This document shows positions 26,039 to 34,512 of a DNA stretch of 64,000 bases, piece by piece (position 1 is the first letter of the stretch; every line of letters begins with the position of its first letter). Source of the DNA: Flavipsychrobacter sp. GTDB taxonomy: Bacteria; Bacteroidota; Bacteroidia; Chitinophagales; Chitinophagaceae. Position numbers and translations under genes: made by a program. Location: positions 62,001 to 126,000 of the forward strand of contig JARLGY010000064.1 of NCBI GenBank assembly GCA_031292525.1, read 5' to 3'. Under the pieces are notes generated by a model. It saw only the letters and a list, made by a program, of their open reading frames with translations. It searched no databases and was not told the origin of the DNA.

Positions 26039-27409
26039 TTACCGCTCCAGGCTCACATTTTCATCTCCATCTACATACGGTAGGTAAGTAATAATGAATT
26101 GGAACATCTCGTCTGTGGCCTTCATGCTGCCATTGCGATCGCGCACTAACTGCGGGGGACTGAATGGGTTGTTTGGGTTCTGGCGGGTATTATCATACAC
26201 ACCTTCGGCCACTATGGTACTGCCGGCAGGTATCTTCACCATTTTTTTAAAGGTGTAGAAATACTGCCAGTTAAAGTCCCAATTAGGTATGGATATAAGC
26301 CGTATAGTATCGCCATTGGGCTGCAGGGCATATGCTTTAAAACTCTTGCCCAGCAGGTGCATATGTGGGTTGATGGTAAGTACAGAAATATCTTTGGGTA
26401 CTTTAAAACGGCTACTTACATGCTTTACCGTATTGGGCTGTACAATAAGATCTGGCTCAACAGGCGATACACCCAGCGTACCCAGCTGAAACTCTTTTAC
26501 AGGTCTGGATGGTGGTGTTTTTGCAAAGAATATATTGATGTATGAACTATCCCAGATATCGTCTTTGGATGTGAAACCATAGTGCAGATCGTTGAGCAAA
26601 AAAGCACCTTTACGTGGCAGGAAGTATCCTCCAAGCCCTTCTGGGTAACGCTGGGCAAATACCCCTGGCAGGTAGTTAACTACAGATTTCTGCAACACGG
26701 GATACGAGCCGTCATCATTAGGCAATTTTAACCGCTGGTAGGCTTGTATAATAGTAGAATCTTCCACCATATCCACTACCTTTTCGCCTGCAAACACGTC
26801 GGCTTTTTTATCAAACTGGTATTTTATCATATCCCCATTTACATGGTGTACCACGTTCTTATTACCAGGGGCAAATTCTATTACACTGGCAAAAGTATCA
26901 TTGGGTAACTCAAACGGCACTTTCACCAGCAGGAAACGATCGCTGCTATTTGCCTTTAGAAAGAACGGTTGCACCGGGATGCGCATGTCGGGTGTACCTA
27001 TTGTAGAACCCACAGGGTATTTAGGTAGTACTGGCAATTGGGTGGCCGGGCCTTCTTCACTACCCTGTTCCACCCACTTTTGCAGCACTTTTATATCGCG
27101 TTCACTTAGCAGACGTTGCCCTACAAACTGGGTATAATGCGGGTCTGCGGGCCATGGTGGCATCAGGTGCTCACGAGTAACATAGGCTATGGCACCAGCA
27201 TAGTTTTTGGCTTCGGCATAAGTAACCAGCGAAAAATGTGCATTGCCTCCCGGCCTGTGGCATATAGCGCAGTTGGCATATAGTATAGGCGCTACATGTT
27301 CTGTAAAATTTACCCGGGAGGGTACACTTTCTTTATCATTACATGCGGTAATGAGCAGTATAGCTGCAAGCAGCAAGCTATAAGTCTGTATCAGTTTCGT
27401 CTTCAACAT
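26039..27409 (-). CDS. lipoprotein with cytochrome c and copper monooxygenase-like domains
   Basis: A 456-residue lipoprotein, with a signal peptide and lipobox Cys23 in LITACND. A short cytochrome c-type segment follows with the heme motif Cys47-x2-Cys50-His51 (NCAICHRPGG) and a possible Met ligand in LMPPWP. The larger part resembles the copper type II ascorbate-dependent monooxygenase fold, with VVHHVNGD and TINPHMHLLGKSFK as histidine-containing motifs. It should face the periplasm. The start overlaps the end of the YihY gene by 32 bases. The reaction is unknown. Confidence 0.75.
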   Translation of the reverse strand: MLKTKLIQTYSLLLAAILLITACNDKESVPSRVNFTEHVAPILYANCAICHRPGGNAHFSLVTYAEAKNYAGAIAYVTREHLMPPWPADPHYTQFVGQRLLSERDIKVLQKWVEQGSEEGPATQLPVLPKYPVGSTIGTPDMRIPVQPFFLKANSSDRFLLVKVPFELPNDTFASVIEFAPGNKNVVHHVNGDMIKYQFDKKADVFAGEKVVDMVEDSTIIQAYQRLKLPNDDGSYPVLQKSVVNYLPGVFAQRYPEGLGGYFLPRKGAFLLNDLHYGFTSKDDIWDSSYINIFFAKTPPSRPVKEFQLGTLGVSPVEPDLIVQPNTVKHVSSRFKVPKDISVLTINPHMHLLGKSFKAYALQPNGDTIRLISIPNWDFNWQYFYTFKKMVKIPAGSTIVAEGVYDNTRQNPNNPFSPPQLVRDRNGSMKATDEMFQFIITYLPYVDGDENVSLER

Positions 27410-28316
27410 GAGAAAGTTTACCCAGTATGAGGCTTACATTCAGCTCATACCCCAACAAAATTACAAGCACATTCAGCCATACCCAAACCATAAATGCGGT
27501 TACCGTACCTACTGAACCATAGAACCTGTTGTAATTGATGAAATTATTTACCAGGAAGAAAAATATAGAGGTAATGAGCATGGTGAACAACGTAGCAAAT
27601 ATAGACCCTGCAGATATAAATTTTACCTTTTGAGTGAGCGAAGGACCATAGGTGTAAATAATAGATATAGCCACAAACACAATAAGGATAAGAATAACGA
27701 TGCTGACGATCTTAACAGCTATCAAATTATGAAACGTATGTAAGATCCATGAGTTCAGCTTATTTACCTGCAATATGAGTACAGCCAGCGAAACCATAGC
27801 CTGGCACAAGAGTACAAACGTAAGTTTAATAGCCGTCCAGCGGCGTTGTAGACCTGTTCTCTTTTTATATAAAGATTCATTCCGGTCGAAGCTCCTCATC
27901 AACCCCATAACTCCGTTTGAAGAGAAAAAGAGTACCAGCACAATACCAAAGGACAGGAACCCTCGCCGTTGGGTATTCATAAAATCAATAACTATAGTAC
28001 TTACGCTATGATACGCGTTATTATTTGGCGTAATAAATTGCAGCGTGGTCAGTATTGTTTTTTGCACATCGCTTAAATGCAGGTAAGGCACAAGGGAAAA
28101 CAATATGAGGAATGTAGGCGGCATAGCCATAAGGAAGTTGTAGGTAACTGCCGCTGCTTTTTCGCTTAGCTTCAGATTACCTATCTCTATAAAAAAGTAG
28201 CGTACTACCTCGTATAGCGACGCACCTTTAAGGCCGGGCAAAATGATCTTTTTTGCGCGCCTTATTGTGTACCTAACAGGGGGCCACTTATATATAGCTA
28301 CTTCAAATTGCGTCAT
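27378..28316 (-). CDS. YihY/virulence factor BrkB family membrane protein
   Basis: A 312-residue inner-membrane protein with about six membrane segments. Family-typical regions are SEKAAAVTYNFLMAMPPTFLILFSLVPYL in the first segment, RRGFLSFGIVLVLFFSSNGVMGLM, and the C-terminal NRFYGSVGTVTAFMVWVWLNVLVILLGYELN. The family was once called ribonuclease BN but has no proven function. The gene starts 7 bases after the DPP-IV gene stop and overlaps the next gene, so it sits inside an operon. Confidence 0.9.
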   Translation of the reverse strand: MTQFEVAIYKWPPVRYTIRRAKKIILPGLKGASLYEVVRYFFIEIGNLKLSEKAAAVTYNFLMAMPPTFLILFSLVPYLHLSDVQKTILTTLQFITPNNNAYHSVSTIVIDFMNTQRRGFLSFGIVLVLFFSSNGVMGLMRSFDRNESLYKKRTGLQRRWTAIKLTFVLLCQAMVSLAVLILQVNKLNSWILHTFHNLIAVKIVSIVILILIVFVAISIIYTYGPSLTQKVKFISAGSIFATLFTMLITSIFFFLVNNFINYNRFYGSVGTVTAFMVWVWLNVLVILLGYELNVSLILGKLSHVEDETDTDL

Positions 28317-28323
28317 TTGATGG

Positions 28324-30495
28324 TTACAGGTTTTCTAATATAAACTTCGTCATCCGGTGATACAGGTGGTAGCGGGTGATACCGCCATAAATACCATGGT
28401 TCTTGTTGGGATAATATTCACTGTCAAACTCCTTGTTGGCTTTAATCATAGCATCTACCAGCATTACAGAATTCTGGAAGTGTACATTATCATCGGCAGT
28501 GCCGTGTATCAACAGGAACTTACCTTTCAGGTTACCAGCCATCTTTTCAGGTGCATTATCGTCATACCCTTTCTCGTTTTCCTGTGGGCGGCGCATGTAG
28601 CGCTCTGTATATATATTATCGTAGTAACGCCAGTTGGTAACCGGGGCCACAGCTATAGCCATTTTAAACACATCATTGCCCTTAAATAAACATGTAGAGC
28701 TTGTAAAGGCGCCGAAGCTCCATCCCCATATTCCAATACGGTCTTTATCTACAAACGGAAGCGTGCCCAAATACCTTGCTACAGCAATCTGATCGTCACT
28801 TTCGTACTTACCCAATTGCAGGTAAGTTTTCTTTTTAAATGCTTCACCTCTAAAGCCAGTACCTGTACCATCTGCACACACAATGATATATCCTTTTTCT
28901 GCCAGCATCTGGTACCAGAAGTAATCGTTGGCCCTTGCAGGAAAGCCATCTGTAACCTCCTGGCTGCCAGGACCGCTATACTGGTACATTAGTACCGGGT
29001 ATTTTTTTGTACTATCAAAGCCCGGTGGCGTCATGATCCATGCATTCAGTTTTTCTGTTACACCTTTCACTTTTATCAAGCGCACATTGCCCATTGCATA
29101 TTCTGCTCTTTTTTCATTCAGCGCATGATTATCTTCAAGCGTGCGCACTATCTTGCCCTTGCTATCGCGCAGGTAGTACACTGCTGGTGTATTTATTTTA
29201 GAATACTTATCCAGAAAATAATTATAACCCAAACAAGGAGTGATGCTGTGGTAACCTTTTTCTGGTGTAAGGCATTTGGTATTTTTACCATTCCAGTCTG
29301 CAACATATAGTTTACGTTGCAATGGCGTAGGTGCAGCAGCAGTATAGTAAACAAGGTGGTGTTCTGTATCTACCCCAACCAGTTGGTCTACATCAAAGTC
29401 GCCAGACGTTATAGCTGTAAGCCTTTGTTTTTCCCAATTCCAGCGATACAGGTGGTTGTAACCGCTGCGCTCACTATTTAATATAAAGGAATGACCACCT
29501 GGTAAGAATTGGATATTGTCATTTATCTCCACATAAGTTTTGCTCTCTTCTCTATATATCTGCTTTGTCTTTCCATCAGGTATGGCAGCAGCCAACAATT
29601 CAAGTTTGTTTTGTAGCCTGTTCATACGATACACACACAAGCTTTCTGCATCTATCCACTTAATACGGGGTATGTACTGGTCGGTTTCCTTACCTACATT
29701 TACATTTATCGTTTTGCCATCAGCCAGGTTATAAATTTTGATCTCTACCAATGAATTGCGCTCACCTGCTTTAGGATACTTGTATGTATCCATATCAGGA
29801 TATAGAGCATGGTACATAGGAATGGTATATTCAGGTACAAGACTCTCGTCAAATCTGTAAAATGCTATATTTTTCCCGTCAGGTGCCCAGTCGAAAGCGC
29901 GTGTAAACTCAAACTCTTCTTCATATACCCAGTCGCAATTGCCATTGATGATCTTGTTTTTCTCGCCGTCTTTGGTTATAGGCATAGTTTCACCGCTAGC
30001 CAGATCTTTGTAATACAAGTTATTATTCTTTACGAAGGCTACCTTACTGCCATCGGGCGAAAAAGTGGCATGGAGGACTTTATCGTAGTCAAGAAGATTA
30101 AGTGAACCAGTCTTTATATCATAAACATATACGCGGTATAGTATTGAACGGCGATATATATGTTCACCTTCAGTATATAGCAACATTTTTTGCTCGTCCG
30201 CACTGAATTCGTAATTATCAACAGATAATTCTTTCCCGGCTATGGATTGTGTTGCATTATCAAACAAAGTCTTTTCAACGCCGCCGGTTGCCAGATTGTA
30301 CACCCTTATATATTGATGCTTTTTTTCCGCATCAAGCTGTGTGTAATACTTACCATCCTTCATGGCGCTAAAACCCGGCACATCTTTTACCCTGAAAGTG
30401 TAATCTTTCCATACATCTTCAAGCGATATATTTTTTAAGGTTTGAGCCTGCACATGAAACGAAAACAGGATTGCGACAAGCAGAAATTTACGCAT
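28324..30495 (-). CDS. S9 family dipeptidyl peptidase IV
   Basis: A 723-residue exported serine peptidase that removes X-Pro dipeptides from peptide N termini. It has a signal peptide (first 17 residues, ending VQAQ), an N-terminal eight-bladed propeller containing the substrate-binding pair in YEEEFEFTRAF, and a C-terminal alpha/beta hydrolase domain. The triad is visible: Ser in GWSFGAF, Asp in HGTADDNVHF and His in NKNHGIYGG. Length and layout are normal for Bacteroidota DPP-IV. It leads a minus-strand run ending at the siderophore-interacting gene. Confidence 0.93.
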   Translation of the reverse strand: MRKFLLVAILFSFHVQAQTLKNISLEDVWKDYTFRVKDVPGFSAMKDGKYYTQLDAEKKHQYIRVYNLATGGVEKTLFDNATQSIAGKELSVDNYEFSADEQKMLLYTEGEHIYRRSILYRVYVYDIKTGSLNLLDYDKVLHATFSPDGSKVAFVKNNNLYYKDLASGETMPITKDGEKNKIINGNCDWVYEEEFEFTRAFDWAPDGKNIAFYRFDESLVPEYTIPMYHALYPDMDTYKYPKAGERNSLVEIKIYNLADGKTINVNVGKETDQYIPRIKWIDAESLCVYRMNRLQNKLELLAAAIPDGKTKQIYREESKTYVEINDNIQFLPGGHSFILNSERSGYNHLYRWNWEKQRLTAITSGDFDVDQLVGVDTEHHLVYYTAAAPTPLQRKLYVADWNGKNTKCLTPEKGYHSITPCLGYNYFLDKYSKINTPAVYYLRDSKGKIVRTLEDNHALNEKRAEYAMGNVRLIKVKGVTEKLNAWIMTPPGFDSTKKYPVLMYQYSGPGSQEVTDGFPARANDYFWYQMLAEKGYIIVCADGTGTGFRGEAFKKKTYLQLGKYESDDQIAVARYLGTLPFVDKDRIGIWGWSFGAFTSSTCLFKGNDVFKMAIAVAPVTNWRYYDNIYTERYMRRPQENEKGYDDNAPEKMAGNLKGKFLLIHGTADDNVHFQNSVMLVDAMIKANKEFDSEYYPNKNHGIYGGITRYHLYHRMTKFILENL

Positions 30496-30664
30496 ACTAC
30501 ATATATCTTTTAGAGAAGCAGTAAAAGTAGTATCTAAACTCGACAGCAGGAAACATACGCGCCAATTGAAACCTAGTTTTCAAATATTAATATGGTTTTT
30601 ACAATTCAATTCATTAACTTGGTATAACTTTTATAGATAAACCTATAAGAAATAAAAGAGAGCA

Positions 30665-31150
30665 ATGAAGAAACTGATTATTGTGATGCTGATTGCATAT
30701 TTAAGCTGCCCGGCGGTTTGCCTGGCAGGTGAAGGGTCATTTGACGACATAGTGTCGCTCATTAATATGAAACCCGGAGAGGCTACCCCCCAGGATGTGA
30801 CATCCAAGTTTGGCAAGCCTGCTACCATTGAAGAAAGCAGAAAAACACACATCTGGCATTATGTAACCAATAAGGGGGATTTGTCTATCTATTGGGATAA
30901 TGACAACCTGAAGATGGAAAAAATATCGTTTACAACTGTAGCCGGAACACAGGTGAAAGCATTTGATAATAGCTACGCACCATTTCTAAGGGCAGGCAAA
31001 AGCAAGCTGAGTGAAGTGCTTGGAGCTCTTGGAGCGCCGCACAACATGACGATAAAACCTGTAAACCAGGAATTGCACTATTCTTACCAAAATAAGATAT
31101 TACACCTGTTCTTTAGAAAGGGAACACTGGTGAATTATAGTTTCTTCTAA
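30665..31150 (+). CDS. exported protein with two BamE/SmpA-like repeats
   Basis: A 161-residue exported protein, with a signal peptide (about residues 1-20, ending CLAG). Two regions share the pattern of a small BamE/SmpA-type fold, which often occurs in outer-membrane accessory lipoproteins: GEATPQDVTSKFGKPATIEES, then GKSKLSEVLGALGAPHNM. No lipobox is evident. It is monocistronic and ends at a strong bidirectional palindrome. The repeat assignment is by pattern only. Confidence 0.55.
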   Translation: MKKLIIVMLIAYLSCPAVCLAGEGSFDDIVSLINMKPGEATPQDVTSKFGKPATIEESRKTHIWHYVTNKGDLSIYWDNDNLKMEKISFTTVAGTQVKAFDNSYAPFLRAGKSKLSEVLGALGAPHNMTIKPVNQELHYSYQNKILHLFFRKGTLVNYSFF

Positions 31151-31175
31151 TTATATAAACGTCGACCAATTTATA

Positions 31176-31203
31176 GTAAAAGGCTGCATATGCAGCCTTT
31201 TAC
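31176..31203. terminator. bidirectional terminator (28-bp perfect palindrome)
   Basis: A 28-base perfect palindrome centred on CATATG, with the AGGCTGCA arms flanked by AAAA and TTTT so that both strands carry a T tract after the stem. It lies between the convergent genes at 30665 and 31211 and ends transcription from both sides. Confidence 0.85.
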
Positions 31204-31210
31204 ATTTATA

Positions 31211-31513
31211 TTAAGCATCTATAGTAGCTTGTATGCCTCTATCTATAAGCGCTTCGCAACGTGGGCGCAGAAAATCAAAGTCGCCTCTTTTTACTGCATA
31301 CTTCCCTCTGTGATGTATGATGAGTGCACTTTGTTCAGCCTGTTCGTGAGAGTGTTCACAAACATCTATAAGAGACGCAATAACGTGATCGAACGTATTC
31401 ACGTCATCGTTCCAGACAATGATATTATGAATCGGTTCTTCAAGCACATCGGTATCAGAATTTTCCTGAACCTCCCACTGAATACCGGGATTTACTTCCA
31501 GTTTGGTACTCAT
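31211..31513 (-). CDS. clpS: ClpS adaptor
   Basis: A 100-residue adaptor that brings N-degron substrates to ClpAP. The core VWNDDVNTFDHVIASL, VCEHSHEQAEQSALIIHHRGKYAVKRGDF and the C-terminal helix are all present, including the Asn-Asp pair that binds the substrate N terminus and the histidine in the conserved H-x-x-G turn. Length is normal. It is divergent from the TrmH gene, with an 85-base gap. Confidence 0.9.
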   Translation of the reverse strand: MSTKLEVNPGIQWEVQENSDTDVLEEPIHNIIVWNDDVNTFDHVIASLIDVCEHSHEQAEQSALIIHHRGKYAVKRGDFDFLRPRCEALIDRGIQATIDA

Positions 31514-31582
31514 ATCTTATTTATTTTCTGCAAAGTTACTGCAATTGTAATCGTAAAAACAAACAACTGTTTTAGGATGCTT

Positions 31583-31590
31583 TACCTTTG
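31583..31590 (+). promoter_or_regulatory. candidate -7 element upstream of the RNA methyltransferase
   Basis: TACCTTTG matches TAnnTTTG exactly and is followed by C, as in many Bacteroidota promoters. No TTG lies 19 bases upstream. It is 8 bases before the ATG at 31599, implying a very short leader. Confidence 0.45.
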
Positions 31591-31598
31591 CACCCAAT

Positions 31599-32141
31599 AT
31601 GTTTGAAAAAAAGAAACCTGAAGAACTTGGTCGCACCGGAGCAGATGATGTGCATGAAAGCAATAAGAACAAGATCATCATTATACTAGACGATGTACGT
31701 AGTATGCACAATGTAGGTTCCACCTTCCGTACCTGCGATGCATTTGCAATAGAAGCTATATACCTTTGTGGTTACACCCCGATACCACCCCATCGCGACA
31801 TACATAAAACCGCCCTCGGAGCTACAGAAACGGTAGCCTGGAAACACTTTACTACCATAACAGATGCTGTTGCAGCCGCAAAGGCAAACGGCTATGCCAT
31901 AGTTGCAGTAGAACAGGTACATAATAGTACCAGCTTGCAGGATTTTAAATCTGATGGTACCCCCATAGCACTTGTTTTCGGAAATGAGGTATCGGGGGTT
32001 AATGATAATATACTTGCCATTGCAGATGCAGCCATTGAGATACCGCAATGGGGAGCCAAACATTCGTTGAATATATCTGTTAGTGTGGGGATAGTATTAT
32101 GGGAATTGGTAAGGGGTATGCGGGGAATGGCTTCTAATTAG
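31599..32141 (+). CDS. TrmH/SpoU family RNA 2'-O-methyltransferase
   Basis: A 180-residue SPOUT-fold methyltransferase that should methylate a ribose of tRNA or rRNA. The three motifs are complete: VRSMHNVGSTFRTCDAF (motif 1, Asn-Arg), LVFGNEVSGVND (motif 2, Gly-rich with Glu) and IPQWGAKHSLNISVSVGIVLWEL (motif 3, Asn-x-Ser). The short form without a substrate-binding N-terminal domain is common in Bacteroidota. The target site cannot be deduced. Its last 4 bases overlap the end of the convergent GNAT gene. Confidence 0.9.
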   Translation: MFEKKKPEELGRTGADDVHESNKNKIIIILDDVRSMHNVGSTFRTCDAFAIEAIYLCGYTPIPPHRDIHKTALGATETVAWKHFTTITDAVAAAKANGYAIVAVEQVHNSTSLQDFKSDGTPIALVFGNEVSGVNDNILAIADAAIEIPQWGAKHSLNISVSVGIVLWELVRGMRGMASN

Positions 32142-32710
32142 CGGCTCGTTCTTTCAATTTCATATAGTAAACAGCGTTTCAGCCATTCATAGCTTAGCAG
32201 TAATGGATGATCGAACGTCTTTATTTTCCGCATTCCTATTTTTTGCATTATCGCTTCAGAATGTTTGTTCACTTCAGGGCAGACAGACACGATTTTCACC
32301 AATCCTAATTCGTTAAAGGCATATTCAAGACATCGCTTTGCGCCTTCGGTTGCGTAACCATTACCCCATTGTTTTGGTGCCAACCGCCAGCCTATGTCGA
32401 CACACGGAGTAAAGTCAGATTCATATGTCTGTTCTGAAATACCAATAAAACCTATAAACTCGCCCGTATCCAGCCTGTCAACGGCGAAGTAGCAAAAGCG
32501 GTTTTGCTCAAACTGTTTCCTCATTCTTTCCACAAAAGCTTCAGTTTGCTGGTGCGTAGCAATAGCAGGAAAAAACTCCATAACTTTTGGATCTGCGTTA
32601 ATGGCACTCATTTTCAAAATGTCAGACCACATCCAATTCCTAAAACCTAAGCGTTCCGACTGAAATATATAAGGTCCGTTCATTAGCTTATATTGGTACT
32701 GTATCGACAA
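32138..32710 (-). CDS. GNAT family N-acetyltransferase (RimJ/RimL-like)
   Basis: A 190-residue acetyltransferase of the Acetyltransf_3 type. Recognisable parts are the N-terminal SERLGFRNW, DTGEFIGFIGI, the acetyl-CoA-binding region RLAPKQWGNGYATEGAKRCLEYAF (Q/RxxGxA/G pattern) and KIVSVCPEVNKHSEAIMQKIGM. Such proteins modify ribosomal protein N termini or small amines; the substrate is unknown. It follows the MBL gene after 22 bases on the same strand. Confidence 0.85.
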   Translation of the reverse strand: MSIQYQYKLMNGPYIFQSERLGFRNWMWSDILKMSAINADPKVMEFFPAIATHQQTEAFVERMRKQFEQNRFCYFAVDRLDTGEFIGFIGISEQTYESDFTPCVDIGWRLAPKQWGNGYATEGAKRCLEYAFNELGLVKIVSVCPEVNKHSEAIMQKIGMRKIKTFDHPLLLSYEWLKRCLLYEIERTSR

Positions 32711-32732
32711 ACATGAGTAGAATGGGCTATAC

Positions 32733-33563
32733 CTAAAACAAAGATATCTGTTGCGATTTAGCAGGTCTGATCCTTATTACAGGTGCTTTTATCTCACTGG
32801 TGGTTACATGGTAAACAGCAGATTCTTCATCACGGGAAGCCACAACTACATGTGTATTCCCGGCATAAGCCCGGAAGGTGTCCAAGGCAAGTTTAGGGCT
32901 ATTGTTGTCTTTAGAGAGATGTGACAAAAGTAAGTGGCTCATATAGACAGGCTTGTATTGCCTGAAAAGATCCAATGCCTGCTTATTTGATAAATGTCCT
33001 TCATCACCTTGGATGCGTTTTTTCAGGTGATATGGATAGCGCCCTTTCTCCAGCATCTCGTCATCATAGTTAGCCTCCAAAAAAGCTGCATGACATTGTT
33101 TAAAATGCTCGACTACGTGTTTGCACACACTTCCTATATCAGTCAGCACGCCTATTTTCACTCCATTACCCTCTATAACAAAACTATGCGGATCGGCCGC
33201 ATCATGAAATTTAGGAAATGTATGAATGGTTAATCCCCCTATATAAACCTTCTGGTATGCATCTAAGGGCATTGTGCGTTCCTTATCCAATTTCAACCGG
33301 CTATGTCGCAAAGTACCTTCGGTAATGTAAACCGGGAGTTTATGCTTTGCAGACAACACCTCTACTCCCTTTATATGATCTCCGTGCTCATGGCTAATAA
33401 AAATTGCTTTTACTTTTTCCATCAACAAGCCAGCTCGTTTCATCCGTTTTTCAGTTTCACGGCAAGTAAGACCAGCATCTATGATCACGGCTTCTGTTTC
33501 ATTGCCCACGTAGTAGCAGTTGCCGTTGCTTCCGGAATTAATAGAACAGATAGTTAAGGACAT
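32733..33563 (-). CDS. MBL-fold metallo-hydrolase (WalJ/YycJ-like)
   Basis: A metallo-beta-lactamase-fold hydrolase of about 276 residues. The metal-binding motif is SHEHGDHIKG, with later ligands in HDAADPHS, GVLTDIGS and HLLLSHLSKDNNSP. The N-terminal LTICSINSGSNGNCYYV is the signature of the YycJ/WalJ group, linked to DNA metabolism or cell-wall control in other phyla. A TTG nine bases upstream (33572) extends the frame, but ATG at 33563 matches the family N terminus. It may be co-transcribed with the GNAT gene. Confidence 0.88.
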   Translation of the reverse strand: MSLTICSINSGSNGNCYYVGNETEAVIIDAGLTCRETEKRMKRAGLLMEKVKAIFISHEHGDHIKGVEVLSAKHKLPVYITEGTLRHSRLKLDKERTMPLDAYQKVYIGGLTIHTFPKFHDAADPHSFVIEGNGVKIGVLTDIGSVCKHVVEHFKQCHAAFLEANYDDEMLEKGRYPYHLKKRIQGDEGHLSNKQALDLFRQYKPVYMSHLLLSHLSKDNNSPKLALDTFRAYAGNTHVVVASRDEESAVYHVTTSEIKAPVIRIRPAKSQQISLF

Positions 33564-33584
33564 GAAACACAAAAATAAATTGAA

Positions 33585-33869
33585 ATGAGCAGATTAATCT
33601 GCAAATTATCTCAGGATACCCAAACCTTTTTTGCCTGGCTTTCGTACTTATTTTATCTGGAGTCTCTTCTCATTTTAATTATACAGGCAACTATAAAGGC
33701 AATGCAGTCCAGAACATTTGATAAAATTTCACTATGGGCATGTGTGGCATTCTCGATTATGACACTTGCTTTCTCTATTCGTGTATATACACTAACCCAA
33801 TCAGGAGCTATGAAAAACAAAAAGGGTGTTATGCTCCCGCAAAATCAGTTCAATACAAGAGGAAGATAA
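33585..33869 (+). CDS. possible small membrane protein
   Basis: A 94-residue frame with two hydrophobic segments (about residues 17-40 and 48-68) and a basic, soluble C terminus (QNQFNTRGR). No family is recognised. Its start is only 21 bases from the divergent MBL start, so each gene's promoter would have to lie within the other. That makes it doubtful, but the ordered membrane/soluble layout keeps it worth listing. Confidence 0.3.
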   Translation: MSRLICKLSQDTQTFFAWLSYLFYLESLLILIIQATIKAMQSRTFDKISLWACVAFSIMTLAFSIRVYTLTQSGAMKNKKGVMLPQNQFNTRGR

Positions 33870-33948
33870 GCTAGGTTTAGTTTATCTGTATTTTAATGCG
33901 GTGTTCAACCAAGCGATTGCTGTATAATTTCCCGTATTTTTAGGGAAG

Positions 33949-34509
33949 ATGAATCCATTACGCATCTTTCAACTGTTTATCGTCCTCTTGATCTGCAACA
34001 TAAGCAGTGGACAAGAGAAAGGTGTTTATAAATTAAAAAGTAGTAAGGTTACTTTTTCTTCTTTTTCTGCACAAGAATTGATACATGCATCCTCCAATCA
34101 ATTAAAAGGATTAATTGATCCTGATAAAAAAACGTTTGTCTTTAGCATAGACGTAATTTCATTTATGGGTTTCAATAGCGAATTGCAAAGAGAACATTTT
34201 AATGAAAATTACATGGAAACCCCTGTTTACCCTACTGCAACTTACCTGGGCAAAATAATTGAAGATATCGATCTGCAAAAAAATGGTGAATATAATGTAA
34301 GGGCTAAAGGGAAGTTTAAAATACATGGTGTAGAACAAGAACGTATAATAAAAACACAGATCATTTGCAAAGATGGGACCATTGTCATCCATAGCCTTTT
34401 TAATGTTTTGTTATCGGAACACAATATCAAAATCCCAAGAATAGTTAATAATAAGATATCAAACAACATAAATATTACTGTAGATGCTATATTTGTACGC
34501 AGTACCTAA
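33949..34509 (+). CDS. YceI family exported protein (first paralogue)
   Basis: A 186-residue exported lipocalin-like protein of the YceI family, with a signal peptide (about residues 1-21) and the mature YceI barrel. The block QREHFNENYMETPVYPTATY and the later IHGVEQERIIKTQI match the second YceI protein in the same cluster (39075), so the two are paralogues. YceI proteins bind polyisoprenoids in crystal structures; the physiological role is open. It precedes the sensor kinase gene by only 3 bases, so the two are probably co-transcribed. Confidence 0.85.
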   Translation: MNPLRIFQLFIVLLICNISSGQEKGVYKLKSSKVTFSSFSAQELIHASSNQLKGLIDPDKKTFVFSIDVISFMGFNSELQREHFNENYMETPVYPTATYLGKIIEDIDLQKNGEYNVRAKGKFKIHGVEQERIIKTQIICKDGTIVIHSLFNVLLSEHNIKIPRIVNNKISNNINITVDAIFVRST

Positions 34510-34512
34510 CCC

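Noticed and set aside
31190-31606. 138-residue open frame on the plus strand
   Set aside because: It is antisense to clpS, begins inside the palindromic terminator and has no recognisable domain.
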